A stretch of 35,437 bases of DNA. It comes from Prevotellamassilia sp. Its GTDB lineage: Bacteria; Bacteroidota; Bacteroidia; Bacteroidales; Bacteroidaceae. Both the position numbers and the translations under genes were made by a program. The DNA lies in contig VSQE01000014.1 of the NCBI GenBank assembly GCA_009775705.1, forward strand, positions 1 through 35,437, given 5' to 3'. Within the stretch, counting starts at the first letter, position 1, and the number at the start of each line of letters is the position of its first letter. The notes beneath the pieces are model-generated. The model made no database searches and was not told the DNA's origin. It saw only the letters and a list, made by a program, of their open reading frames with translations. Positions 10,201 to 16,543 of this stretch are shown piece by piece.

Positions 10201-10708
10201 CCAGCAAAACCATTTGTTGAAGAGTGTGGAAATTTATCAGAATATTCAGAGCAGTGATGCACGGGCTTCTGTCAAGATTTCTACGGATGGCAGCAATTGG
10301 GAGGAGATCACGACTTTGTCGGGCGACAGACAGCTGATTGACATGTCGGCCCACCCCGATGCTATAGCCATGTTGATTGAGTGGACTGGACAGACTCCTC
10401 AAATTTACGAGATAGTGGAAATCGCGGACGAAACAAAAAGCCCGGAAGTGACTAAAATAGAGCAGATCTCCTCTGATAATGCTGAGACTTCCCTGACCGT
10501 TTCCGATGGGAAACTGATGCTGGAGAGTGTTGCGGGGCTTTCCCGTGTACAGGTTTTCACTGCAGCGGGTCGTTTGGTAATGCAGCAAGAACTGGTTGGA
10601 ATACACAAGACGGTTCTTCCGACGGTAAGTTGTTCGAACCAGGTTCTGATTGTCAGGGTTAAACTTGACAATGGAAAGGAAGCAAGCTATAAACTTACAG
10701 TCAAATGA
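7289..10708 (+). CDS. Secreted GH84 family beta-N-acetylglucosaminidase with C-terminal discoidin-like domains
   Basis: Probable exo-acting N-acetylglucosaminidase (hyaluronidase/O-GlcNAcase-like, GH84) that removes GlcNAc from host or dietary glycans. A signal peptide spans residues 1-25. Residues about 28-175 are the GH20b-like N-terminal domain; the catalytic barrel starts at 'RGIVEGYYGYPYT' (residue 180), and the Asp pair used in substrate-assisted catalysis is Asp302-Asp303 in 'FVDDVG'. 'NVGWWWNYPCND' also fits GH84. Two regions at about 795-930 and 935-1045 look like F5/8 type C (discoidin) carbohydrate-binding domains. The last 70 residues are a beta-sandwich tail similar to those in Bacteroidetes secreted enzymes. 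At 1139 residues it is about 400 longer than the minimal family member. The 19-base gap to valS suggests read-through transcription. Substrate is inferred from family only. Confidence 0.9.
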   Translation: MKKRSFIVGVMVLASSFLPQAVMYADNVYSIYPVPQQQVAVDGSTKISKQVNIIAESGIDEVTRQRVLGVLEDHGLTGTFSDSPSADLANIYLGINGSGGTADIEATALGLSREVFSRQGKYDRHCVALTDKNGWAQILILGEHTDATFFGLASLEQMLDTDPNALSCVIIYDYADQQSRGIVEGYYGYPYTVSVKKDLMKFMMRHKMNTYLYGAKSDPYHSQYWTQAYPTSLTAQQEKNGWLSQDMVRDITKTSASTKVNFIWAIHPGNDFLGSSSVVSNIMGKFDKMYQLGVRQFAVFVDDVGIPNTAEKYKLNADRVTEIQHELERKYNASGAVPADTVKPLHFVPQIYCSNFSSGAAQREAFFSALATTPASVTVYTTGWGVWSVPNSSDLYEVKQYLNRNVGWWWNYPCNDNADGQIYPMDTYSNFYDMPAVNSNATLPTVLENGCGIVSNPMQQGEISKTPLFSVANYAWNTGAFNNKSSWEASFPAIVGKERAEAYKTLAEYLRYNDPSELNSLINTYKASLTGNMPVPEKLKEKMTGILSACSVLEELKESSSESDRLLYADLSPWLLKLKQMATSVNILLDVASMSNVDEAKWSTYIQQIKDVDGLETEEAYKAYALEGMGNGISVSVRPSQPSNRYLYPFVTYMKENALNGYFISEAQTKATRFSNKENSKGNMLTSKGVVSLSGTNTLEKGEYVGIALPQPMLLAAVEISDTLAANHQILYSDNGKTWTVFTDKETLLSAYVKYICVKNEREAAVSIRLNRNVLNLTLPVETEIGSTTIPEGAVWNNHNKDYMTDGNYSTFTCLNRNQQTGDSYTVRLAAMTKIEDVRICMGTTNGDYMNVGNVEVSADGKSWKKLVVKGTANQTDFRMSNPAVVKYSNEMSYCDFRGDGVEAQYVRLYLKEANTSKWLRLYEIEVNKQSYKNKFKPVCIDADGNAIEKLNDGKGYTGLGEVKKSICYNFQQNHLLKSVEIYQNIQSSDARASVKISTDGSNWEEITTLSGDRQLIDMSAHPDAIAMLIEWTGQTPQIYEIVEIADETKSPEVTKIEQISSDNAETSLTVSDGKLMLESVAGLSRVQVFTAAGRLVMQQELVGIHKTVLPTVSCSNQVLIVRVKLDNGKEASYKLTVK

Positions 10709-10732
10709 TGTAGTCGAATCCTTTGCCACGCA

Positions 10733-10774
10733 AACACAAAGTGCCTTCAGCTTCAACTGAAGGCACTTTATGTT
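10733..10774. terminator. Bidirectional terminator between GH84 gene and katA
   Basis: A perfect 13-base stem (AAAGTGCCTTCAG / CTGAAGGCACTTT) with a 6-base loop extends to about 18 pairs with one mismatch (AAACACAAAG opposite CTTTATGTTT). It lies between two convergent genes and has T-rich flanks on both sides, so it can stop transcription from either direction. Confidence 0.85.
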
Positions 10775-10837
10775 TATCGTTGCGGACTGTTTCAGCTTTG
10801 CCTGTTTCCTGCTTTTGGCTTCCCAGCCCGATGTCTT

Positions 10838-12346
10838 TTATTCCGTTCGTGTTGCATGTAGTCTTGCTTGTATATCCATGGAAGCCAATTCTATGACACG
10901 GTCCATATTCAGGTCAAGTGCTTTGGCAAGGCGTGCTCCATAGTCTCGGTCTGCCAGATAACAATGGGCTGCGTGCCGATATTTGATGTTTTTTGTGGCA
11001 GGTCCGATGTCGGTGCTCGTGTTGGATATGAGCTGACGGCGCTGATCTTCATTCATAAGTCTGTAGAGCGCTCCCGGCTGGGCGAAACAGTTGTCGGAAG
11101 GGGCATCGTACGGATCATAGTATCCGGCTTTTCCGTTTCCTTCAGGTATAGGCTGTGCAAATTCCGGTTGAGGTTCCCATTCCCCTTTGCTGTTCGGATA
11201 ATAGCCGGTGGTTGCTCCGGCATTGCCGTCTACACGCATCATTCCGTCCCGGTGATAGCTGTGCACAGGACAACGGGCGCGGTTCACCGGAATCTGGTCA
11301 TGATTCACACCAAGACGGTAACGCTGGGCATCTCCGTAAGAGAAAAGGCGGCCTTGTAATAATTTGTCGGGTGAAAAACCTATACCCGGTACGATGTGGG
11401 TGGGAGAGAAAGCCGCTTGTTCCACATCGGCGAAATAATTTTCAGGATTGCGGTTCAGCTCCAGAACTCCTACTTCTATCAGAGGATATTCCTTGTGGCT
11501 CCATACTTTAGTGATGTCGAAAGGGTTTTCTTTATGCTGCTGTGCTTGTTCTTCCGTCATGATCTGGAAGTAAAGGGTCCAACGCGGGAAATCTTTTCTT
11601 TCGATGGCCTCGAACAGATCGCGTCCATGGCTTTCCCTGTCTTTTGCGATAATTGCGGAGGCCTCATCGTCCGTCAGGTTTTTTATACCCTGTTGCGTCC
11701 GGAAGTGAAATTTTGCCCAAACACGCTTATTCTCTTTATTGATAAGACTGTATGTGTGGCTTCCGAATCCGTGCATGTGGCGGTAGGAAGCGGGGATGCC
11801 CCGGTCGGACATGACAATCGTAACCTGATGCAGGGCTTCGGGAAGCATTGTCCAGAAATCCCAGTTGTTTTGTTTGGATCTCAAATTGCTTTTGGGGTCT
11901 CGCTTGATGGCATGGTTCAAGTCGGGGAACTGCAACGGGTCGCGGATAAAGAATACAGGGGTGTTATTGCCCACCATATCCCAGTTTCCTTCCTCCGTAT
12001 AGAATTTCAAGGCGAAGCCTCTGATGTCACGCTCGGCATCGGCTGCTCCTCGTTCACCTGCTACGGTAGAAAAACGCGCAAAGACTTCTGTCTGTTTTCC
12101 TACTTCTGCGAAAAGGGCGGCACGGGTGTATTGTGTCACGTCCTGCGTTACGGTAAATGTGCCGAATGCCCCGCTGCCTTTGGCGTGCATACGGCGTTCG
12201 GGAATTACTTCACGGTCAAAATGTGCCAGTTTTTCCATGAGCCAGACATCTTGCATTGTTACAGGACCTTGCGGACCGGCTGTTTGCGTCACACGGTGGT
12301 GAGTTACTGGAGCACCTACTTCAGTTGTCAGTTTTTTCTTTTCCAT
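10838..12346 (-). CDS. katA: Monofunctional heme catalase
   Basis: Cytoplasmic catalase that breaks hydrogen peroxide into water and oxygen and protects this anaerobe during oxygen exposure. The 502-residue length suits a small-subunit clade enzyme. Distal heme residues are His54 ('ERRMHAKGSGAFGTF') and Asn127 ('NWDMVGNNTPVFFIRDP'); the proximal heme ligand is Tyr337 in 'RLFSYGDAQRYRLG'. The ATG at 12346 gives the normal N-terminus. It is a single-gene unit: its own promoter lies at 12410-12440 and a bidirectional terminator follows. Repeated ATAATCT motifs further upstream could be regulatory. Confidence 0.97.
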   Translation of the reverse strand: MEKKKLTTEVGAPVTHHRVTQTAGPQGPVTMQDVWLMEKLAHFDREVIPERRMHAKGSGAFGTFTVTQDVTQYTRAALFAEVGKQTEVFARFSTVAGERGAADAERDIRGFALKFYTEEGNWDMVGNNTPVFFIRDPLQFPDLNHAIKRDPKSNLRSKQNNWDFWTMLPEALHQVTIVMSDRGIPASYRHMHGFGSHTYSLINKENKRVWAKFHFRTQQGIKNLTDDEASAIIAKDRESHGRDLFEAIERKDFPRWTLYFQIMTEEQAQQHKENPFDITKVWSHKEYPLIEVGVLELNRNPENYFADVEQAAFSPTHIVPGIGFSPDKLLQGRLFSYGDAQRYRLGVNHDQIPVNRARCPVHSYHRDGMMRVDGNAGATTGYYPNSKGEWEPQPEFAQPIPEGNGKAGYYDPYDAPSDNCFAQPGALYRLMNEDQRRQLISNTSTDIGPATKNIKYRHAAHCYLADRDYGARLAKALDLNMDRVIELASMDIQARLHATRTE

Positions 12347-12409
12347 ATATGATCATAGTTTTGCGTTAGTCTCATCTGCTCCGTATTAGGGAACTGATAT
12401 GAGTGAGAG

Positions 12410-12440
12410 CAAATTTAGTTACAAATATATGGCGGGCAAA
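12410..12440 (-). promoter_or_regulatory. katA promoter
   Basis: On the minus strand, TTTG (12437-12440) and TAAATTTG (12410-12417) are separated by 19 bases, a close match to the Bacteroidetes -33/-7 consensus. The leader to the katA ATG is about 55 bases. Confidence 0.75.
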
Positions 12441-12467
12441 ATGTTATATTGTTTTTTAAGCAAATAC

Positions 12468-12520
12468 ATAATCTCTTAAGATTATCATACGGCGGGTATA
12501 TGTTGTATGTTGATAATCTT
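12468..12520. repeat. Inverted ATAATCT repeats upstream of katA
   Basis: AAGATTATCA (12478-12487) recurs as its exact reverse complement TGATAATCTT at 12511-12520. A third half-site, ATAATC at 12468, forms a smaller inverted repeat with GATTAT at 12480. The cluster lies 30-80 bases upstream of the katA -33 box and after the mltG stop. It has no T-tract on the minus strand, so it does not look like the mltG terminator; a binding site for a regulator of katA is possible. Confidence 0.4.
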
Positions 12521-12574
12521 TCTTTTATGAATTTTTTTTAAAAAAGTCTGTCGATGCTTGGAGGCTCGGTAGTT

Positions 12575-13594
12575 TTACTTGATTCCTCGCCGATTCAAGG
12601 CATCCGCGTATTTCCTTGCATTGTCAAGGTGCTCGGCATACGTCTTGGCAAAATTATGGCTGCCGCTGAAATCTTCTTTTGCACACATATATAGATATGG
12701 ATGCTCAACATATTGAAGGACAGATTCTATGCTGGCACGCGAGGGAATGCAGATGGGGCCGGGGGGAAGGCCTTCATTGCGATAGGTGTTGTAGGAATTC
12801 TCCACGGATAGGTGCTCATGCAGAATGCGTTTCAGCCCGAATTGCTTCAGCGCAAATTTGACGGTAGGATCTGCTTGTAACTTCATGCCGTTGTGCAGCC
12901 GGTTCAGATACATGCCTGCTACCATCGGCTTTTCCTGATTGTCGGCAGTTTCCTGTTCAACGATGGAAGCGAGTGTTATTACTTCTGTCGGTGACAGTCC
13001 GGCTTTTTCTGCCTGCCTTTTGCGTTTGTCTGTCCAGAAAGTCTCACTCTCTTTCTTCATTCTTTTGAGTAGCCCATCAGGAGTTGTGGTCCAATACACC
13101 TCATAAGTATCAGGGATGAAGAGACTGATCACTGTGGCAGGTGTTACCCCGAATTTTGAACATAATGAAGAATCAAGCAGGGCAGTGGCCCAAGAGGCGG
13201 AATCTCCTTCCAACTCACGAGAGAGTTTCATGGCCAGATCTGTGGAAGTCCTTACCACCGGAATGGTAAGACGCACGGGGCTTTGATTGCCATTGCGTAA
13301 GTTACGGAACAACTGGAAAGTACTGATGCCGGGAGCTATTGCATAGCGACCGGGACGTGGGTTGCAGCGGCTCAATAAGCAGAGGGTCCTGATTCCTGCA
13401 TACCGCCCGAAAGCCGCCTCTTCGGAAAGTTTTGAAAAGACGGAGTCATGGGTATCGTCCGAATCAATATATATAAAACGGGCTTCGGACGAGGTGGAGA
13501 ATGCCGAAAAAAATACCCAAATGAAAAATACGGTTATGACGGCGAAAGCTATAATACCGCCAAGCAGAATGTGTCTTATGTGTTGTCTGTCCAT
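12575..13594 (-). CDS. mltG: Endolytic peptidoglycan transglycosylase MltG (YceG-like)
   Basis: Inner-membrane lytic transglycosylase that cuts nascent glycan strands and so sets their length. A single transmembrane helix is at residues 8-30, and the rest is periplasmic. A LysM-like region precedes the catalytic domain. The catalytic Glu is Glu213 in 'LASIVEQETADNQEKP', followed by 'VAGMYLNRLHNGMKLQADPTV', 'YNTYRNEGLPPGPICIPSRASI' and 'FSGSHNFAKTYAEH', all typical of the family. At 339 residues the length is normal. The ATG at 13594 directly precedes the transmembrane helix. The promoter-like box lies only 13 bases upstream, implying a very short leader. Confidence 0.96.
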   Translation of the reverse strand: MDRQHIRHILLGGIIAFAVITVFFIWVFFSAFSTSSEARFIYIDSDDTHDSVFSKLSEEAAFGRYAGIRTLCLLSRCNPRPGRYAIAPGISTFQLFRNLRNGNQSPVRLTIPVVRTSTDLAMKLSRELEGDSASWATALLDSSLCSKFGVTPATVISLFIPDTYEVYWTTTPDGLLKRMKKESETFWTDKRKRQAEKAGLSPTEVITLASIVEQETADNQEKPMVAGMYLNRLHNGMKLQADPTVKFALKQFGLKRILHEHLSVENSYNTYRNEGLPPGPICIPSRASIESVLQYVEHPYLYMCAKEDFSGSHNFAKTYAEHLDNARKYADALNRRGIK

Positions 13595-13607
13595 AATTAT
13601 TTTTTTG

Positions 13608-13615
13608 CAAAAGTA
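13608..13615 (-). promoter_or_regulatory. mltG promoter -7 box
   Basis: The minus-strand TACTTTTG matches TAnnTTTG exactly. Transcription would start only about 5-8 bases before the mltG ATG. No clear TTTG is visible about 20 bases upstream. Confidence 0.5.
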
Positions 13616-13920
13616 AGTTTTTTATTTGGCTGTTTCCACAATGTGGGAATGAAAATAATTGGTCGCAGCCAAAATAAATATGTTGATGCTATTTGGAAAA
13701 GATGTTTCGGAGGGGGCTGGACACGCAAAAACAAGTCCTAAAAGTGTGGATGATTTTTTTCATGGCGTGAAAAATATATTGGTTCTCTCTCTGAAAGATT
13801 GTCCGTTCTCCGAAGTGTGTAACTTACCGGTATTATTGTCTGTAGTGTCTTGTCGTGACCGTCGGGCGGAATAGGTTTCAATAAGATCATCACATCCTTT
13901 CTTGTCTCGCTTTTTATTAT

Positions 13921-13928
13921 TACTTTTG
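13921..13928 (+). promoter_or_regulatory. Promoter -7 box for the acyl-CoA ligase-like gene
   Basis: TACTTTTG lies 62 bases before the ATG at 13991. The -33 region has only a partial match (CTTT/TTTC near 13897). Confidence 0.55.
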
Positions 13929-13990
13929 CATGAGTTAGTTTAGAATGTTTCCATTTTAAGGGGTTACATACAATCTTTTGACAAATACAC

Positions 13991-15664
13991 ATGAACACAT
14001 ATCAGGATTTTGTAGGTTGCATAGAACAGAGTATAAAAAACAACTGGGATTTGGATGCTTTGACGGATTATGAAGGGAGTACGTTACAATATAAAGATGT
14101 AGCCCGGAAAATCGAGAAACTTCATATTCTGTTTGAAAATGCAGGTGTACGACAGGGTGACAAGATAGCCTTGTGCGGCCGTAACTCTGCAAATTGGGCC
14201 GTTGCTTTTATGGCAACCTTAAGCTATGGAGCTGTAGCCGTTCCTATCCTTCATGAATTCAAGGCGGAGCAGGTACATAATATTGTGAATCACAGCGATG
14301 CCAAATTACTTTTTGCCGGAGATCAGGTCTGGCCGTCTCTTGTCGCTGAGTCTATGCCTGCGTTGGAGGGTGTCATCAATATCCCCGATTATTCATTGCT
14401 TGTTAGCCGGACTGAATCCCTGACAGAAGCACGTGAGCGTCTCAATGAATTTTTCGGTAAAAAATATCCCAAATTCTTTCGGCCCGAACACGTTACTTAC
14501 AGGAAAGCACTTGATCCAGAGGGCTTGGCTTTGATTAACTATACTTCCGGAACTACAAGTAATTCGAAAGGTGTACTCGTTCCATACCGTGCTTTATGGT
14601 CTAATTTGGAATTTGCTTGTGAAAAACTGGGCAGCGCGGTGTTGCGCGGGCATAACGTAATTTCCATTCTTCCCATGGCGCACATGTATGGTATGGCATT
14701 TGAGTTTATCTTTGAGTTTATGCAGGGATGCCATATATTTTTCCTTACGCGTGTTCCCTCTCCCAAAGTTATATTCAAGGCATTTTCCGAGATACGCCCG
14801 CATATTGTGATTTCCGTACCGCTTGTCATCGAGAAAATCATAAAGAAGGTGGTGCTTCCCAAATTGCAGACAGTCAGTATGAAAGTGCTGCTAAAATTGC
14901 CTGTCATTAACTCTAAGATTCGGGAAAAAATCCGTGAGCAGTTGGTGGAAGCATTTGGAGGACGTTTCTATGAGATCATAATTGGTGGTGCTGCTTTCAA
15001 TAGTGAAGTGGAGCAATTTTTGCATAAAATAGGATTTAATTTTACAGTAGGATACGGAGCCACGGAATGTGCTCCTATCATAAGTTATGTCGACTGGCAC
15101 GAATTTCGTCCGGGTTCTTGTGGAAAGGCTGCTCCAAGAATGGAGTTGCGGATTGCAAATGGCGATCCGGAAACCGGAGTCGGAGAGATTCTCACAAGAG
15201 GTACCAATGTCATGTTGGGATACTATAAGAATCCGGAAGCGACGGCTGCTGCAATTGATAAAGACGGGTGGTATCACACCGGAGATCTCGGTGTAATGGA
15301 CAGTGATGGTTTTCTCTATATCAGAGGACGTTCTAAAAACATGCTGTTGGGCTCGAGCGGACAAAATATTTATCCTGAGGAAATTGAAGACAAACTTAAT
15401 ACTTTGCCATACGTTTCTGAAAGTATAATCATTCAGAAGGGAGACAAACTCTACGGATTGGTACATCCTGATTATGATGAAGTGGAGAAAAACGGGCTGA
15501 GCGATGAGGACCTCTCGGAAGTTATGGAGCGGAACCGAAAGGAACTGAATACGATGGTTGCAACGTATGAGCAACTTTCTGGTATCAGAATTCATACCGA
15601 AGAGTTTGAAAAAACTCCGAAGCGAAGCATCAAACGCTTCTTGTACGAGAATGCTGAAATCTAA
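13991..15664 (+). CDS. AMP-binding long-chain acyl-CoA ligase-like protein
   Basis: Member of the ANL superfamily that activates a carboxylate (most likely a fatty acid) as an acyl-adenylate and transfers it to CoA or a carrier protein. The 557-residue protein has the AMP-binding P-loop 'NYTSGTTSNSKG' at about residue 183, 'GYGATECAPIISY' at about 355, the 'GWYHTGDLG' motif at about 426 and the hinge 'GRSKNMLLGSSGQNIYPEEIE' at about 446. The final catalytic Lys is in 'KTPKRSIKRF'. There is no signal peptide or membrane segment. lptB follows 14 bases after its stop, so the two are probably co-transcribed, which hints at a role in lipid supply to the envelope; this is inference. Confidence 0.88.
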   Translation: MNTYQDFVGCIEQSIKNNWDLDALTDYEGSTLQYKDVARKIEKLHILFENAGVRQGDKIALCGRNSANWAVAFMATLSYGAVAVPILHEFKAEQVHNIVNHSDAKLLFAGDQVWPSLVAESMPALEGVINIPDYSLLVSRTESLTEARERLNEFFGKKYPKFFRPEHVTYRKALDPEGLALINYTSGTTSNSKGVLVPYRALWSNLEFACEKLGSAVLRGHNVISILPMAHMYGMAFEFIFEFMQGCHIFFLTRVPSPKVIFKAFSEIRPHIVISVPLVIEKIIKKVVLPKLQTVSMKVLLKLPVINSKIREKIREQLVEAFGGRFYEIIIGGAAFNSEVEQFLHKIGFNFTVGYGATECAPIISYVDWHEFRPGSCGKAAPRMELRIANGDPETGVGEILTRGTNVMLGYYKNPEATAAAIDKDGWYHTGDLGVMDSDGFLYIRGRSKNMLLGSSGQNIYPEEIEDKLNTLPYVSESIIIQKGDKLYGLVHPDYDEVEKNGLSDEDLSEVMERNRKELNTMVATYEQLSGIRIHTEEFEKTPKRSIKRFLYENAEI

Positions 15665-15677
15665 TATCAGGCATGAA

Positions 15678-16505
15678 ATGGAAGAGCAGATGGAATTAAG
15701 AGCGATGGCCGGTACGGATAACGGAATGGTGTTACGTACGGAGGGACTGATAAAAAAATACGGAAAACGTACCGTGGTAAATGGTGTTTCTTTCGATGTG
15801 AAGCAAGGAGAGATTGTAGGGTTGCTGGGGCCGAATGGAGCAGGAAAGACTACATCTTTCTATATGACTACGGGATTGGTTGTCCCCAACGGCGGTCGTA
15901 TCTTTATGGGAGAGAAGGAAATTACGGATTATCCTGTCTATAAGCGGGCACAGGCAGGCATTGGTTATTTGGCACAAGAGGCTTCGGTTTTTCGGAAAAT
16001 GAGTGTGGAGGACAATATTGCCTCGGTGCTTGAAATGACTGGACGCGACAAGGAGTACAGACAAGAGAAATTGGAGAGTCTCATAGCAGAGTTCCGGTTG
16101 GGAAAAGTCCGGAAGAATAATGGAGACCAACTCTCCGGAGGTGAAAGACGCCGTACGGAAATTGCGCGTTGCCTGGCAATCGATCCGAAGTTCATTATGC
16201 TGGACGAACCGTTTGCCGGTGTCGATCCCATTGCCGTTGAGGATATTCAGTATATTGTCTGGAAGTTGAAGGATCGCAATATCGGCATCCTCATTACTGA
16301 CCATAATGTGGAAGAGACGCTTTGCATCACGGACCGTGCCTATTTGCTTTTTGAAGGGAGGATTCTCTTTCAAGGCACTCCGGAAGAGTTGGCAGCCAAT
16401 CAAGTGGTGCGCGATAAATATCTGACCAATAGTTTTAAACTTAGGAAAAAGGATTTTCAGTTATTGGGAAGACAGAAAGAAATGCCTGTAGTGGAAAATA
16501 GCTGA
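15678..16505 (+). CDS. lptB: LPS export ABC transporter ATP-binding protein LptB
   Basis: Cytoplasmic ATPase that drives the Lpt machine carrying LPS from the inner to the outer membrane. The Walker A loop 'GPNGAGKTT' is at about residue 51, signature 'LSGGERRR' at about 152, Walker B 'FIMLDEPFAGVDP' at about 173, and switch His in 'LITDHNVEETL'. 'GIGYLAQEASVFRKMSVEDNI' is typical of LptB. The frame stays open upstream to 15558 but that part overlaps the preceding gene; ATG codons at 15678, 15690, 15705 and 15726 are all possible starts. The first is chosen here, while comparison with the usual LptB N-terminus could favour 15726. The C-terminal extension of about 20 residues is normal for Bacteroidetes. 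LptF/G/C/A are not in the window. Confidence 0.93.
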   Translation: MEEQMELRAMAGTDNGMVLRTEGLIKKYGKRTVVNGVSFDVKQGEIVGLLGPNGAGKTTSFYMTTGLVVPNGGRIFMGEKEITDYPVYKRAQAGIGYLAQEASVFRKMSVEDNIASVLEMTGRDKEYRQEKLESLIAEFRLGKVRKNNGDQLSGGERRRTEIARCLAIDPKFIMLDEPFAGVDPIAVEDIQYIVWKLKDRNIGILITDHNVEETLCITDRAYLLFEGRILFQGTPEELAANQVVRDKYLTNSFKLRKKDFQLLGRQKEMPVVENS

Positions 16506-16543
16506 AACTCATTAATTATTTACCTGTATAATCTTAAATTTAA

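Larger units (their letters stand above)
13595..13990. other. Intergenic region with divergent promoters
   Basis: No gene is supported here: the short open frames have no family resemblance, no plausible start context and unusual composition. It holds the mltG promoter box near its left end and the promoter box of the acyl-CoA ligase-like gene near its right end. The central 300 bases show nothing recognisable. Confidence 0.6.

Noticed and set aside
7289..10708. Assigning the GH84 C-terminal tail as a type IX secretion signal
   Set aside because: It has a similar beta-sandwich look, but no clear sorting motif was seen and many intestinal Bacteroides lack that system.
13659..13874. A 71-codon frame between mltG and the acyl-CoA ligase-like gene
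   Set aside because: No plausible promoter, start context or family resemblance; it lies in a divergent promoter region.
15558..15677. TTG start giving lptB 40 extra residues
   Set aside because: The extension overlaps the end of the acyl-CoA ligase-like gene and has no match to the LptB N-terminus.
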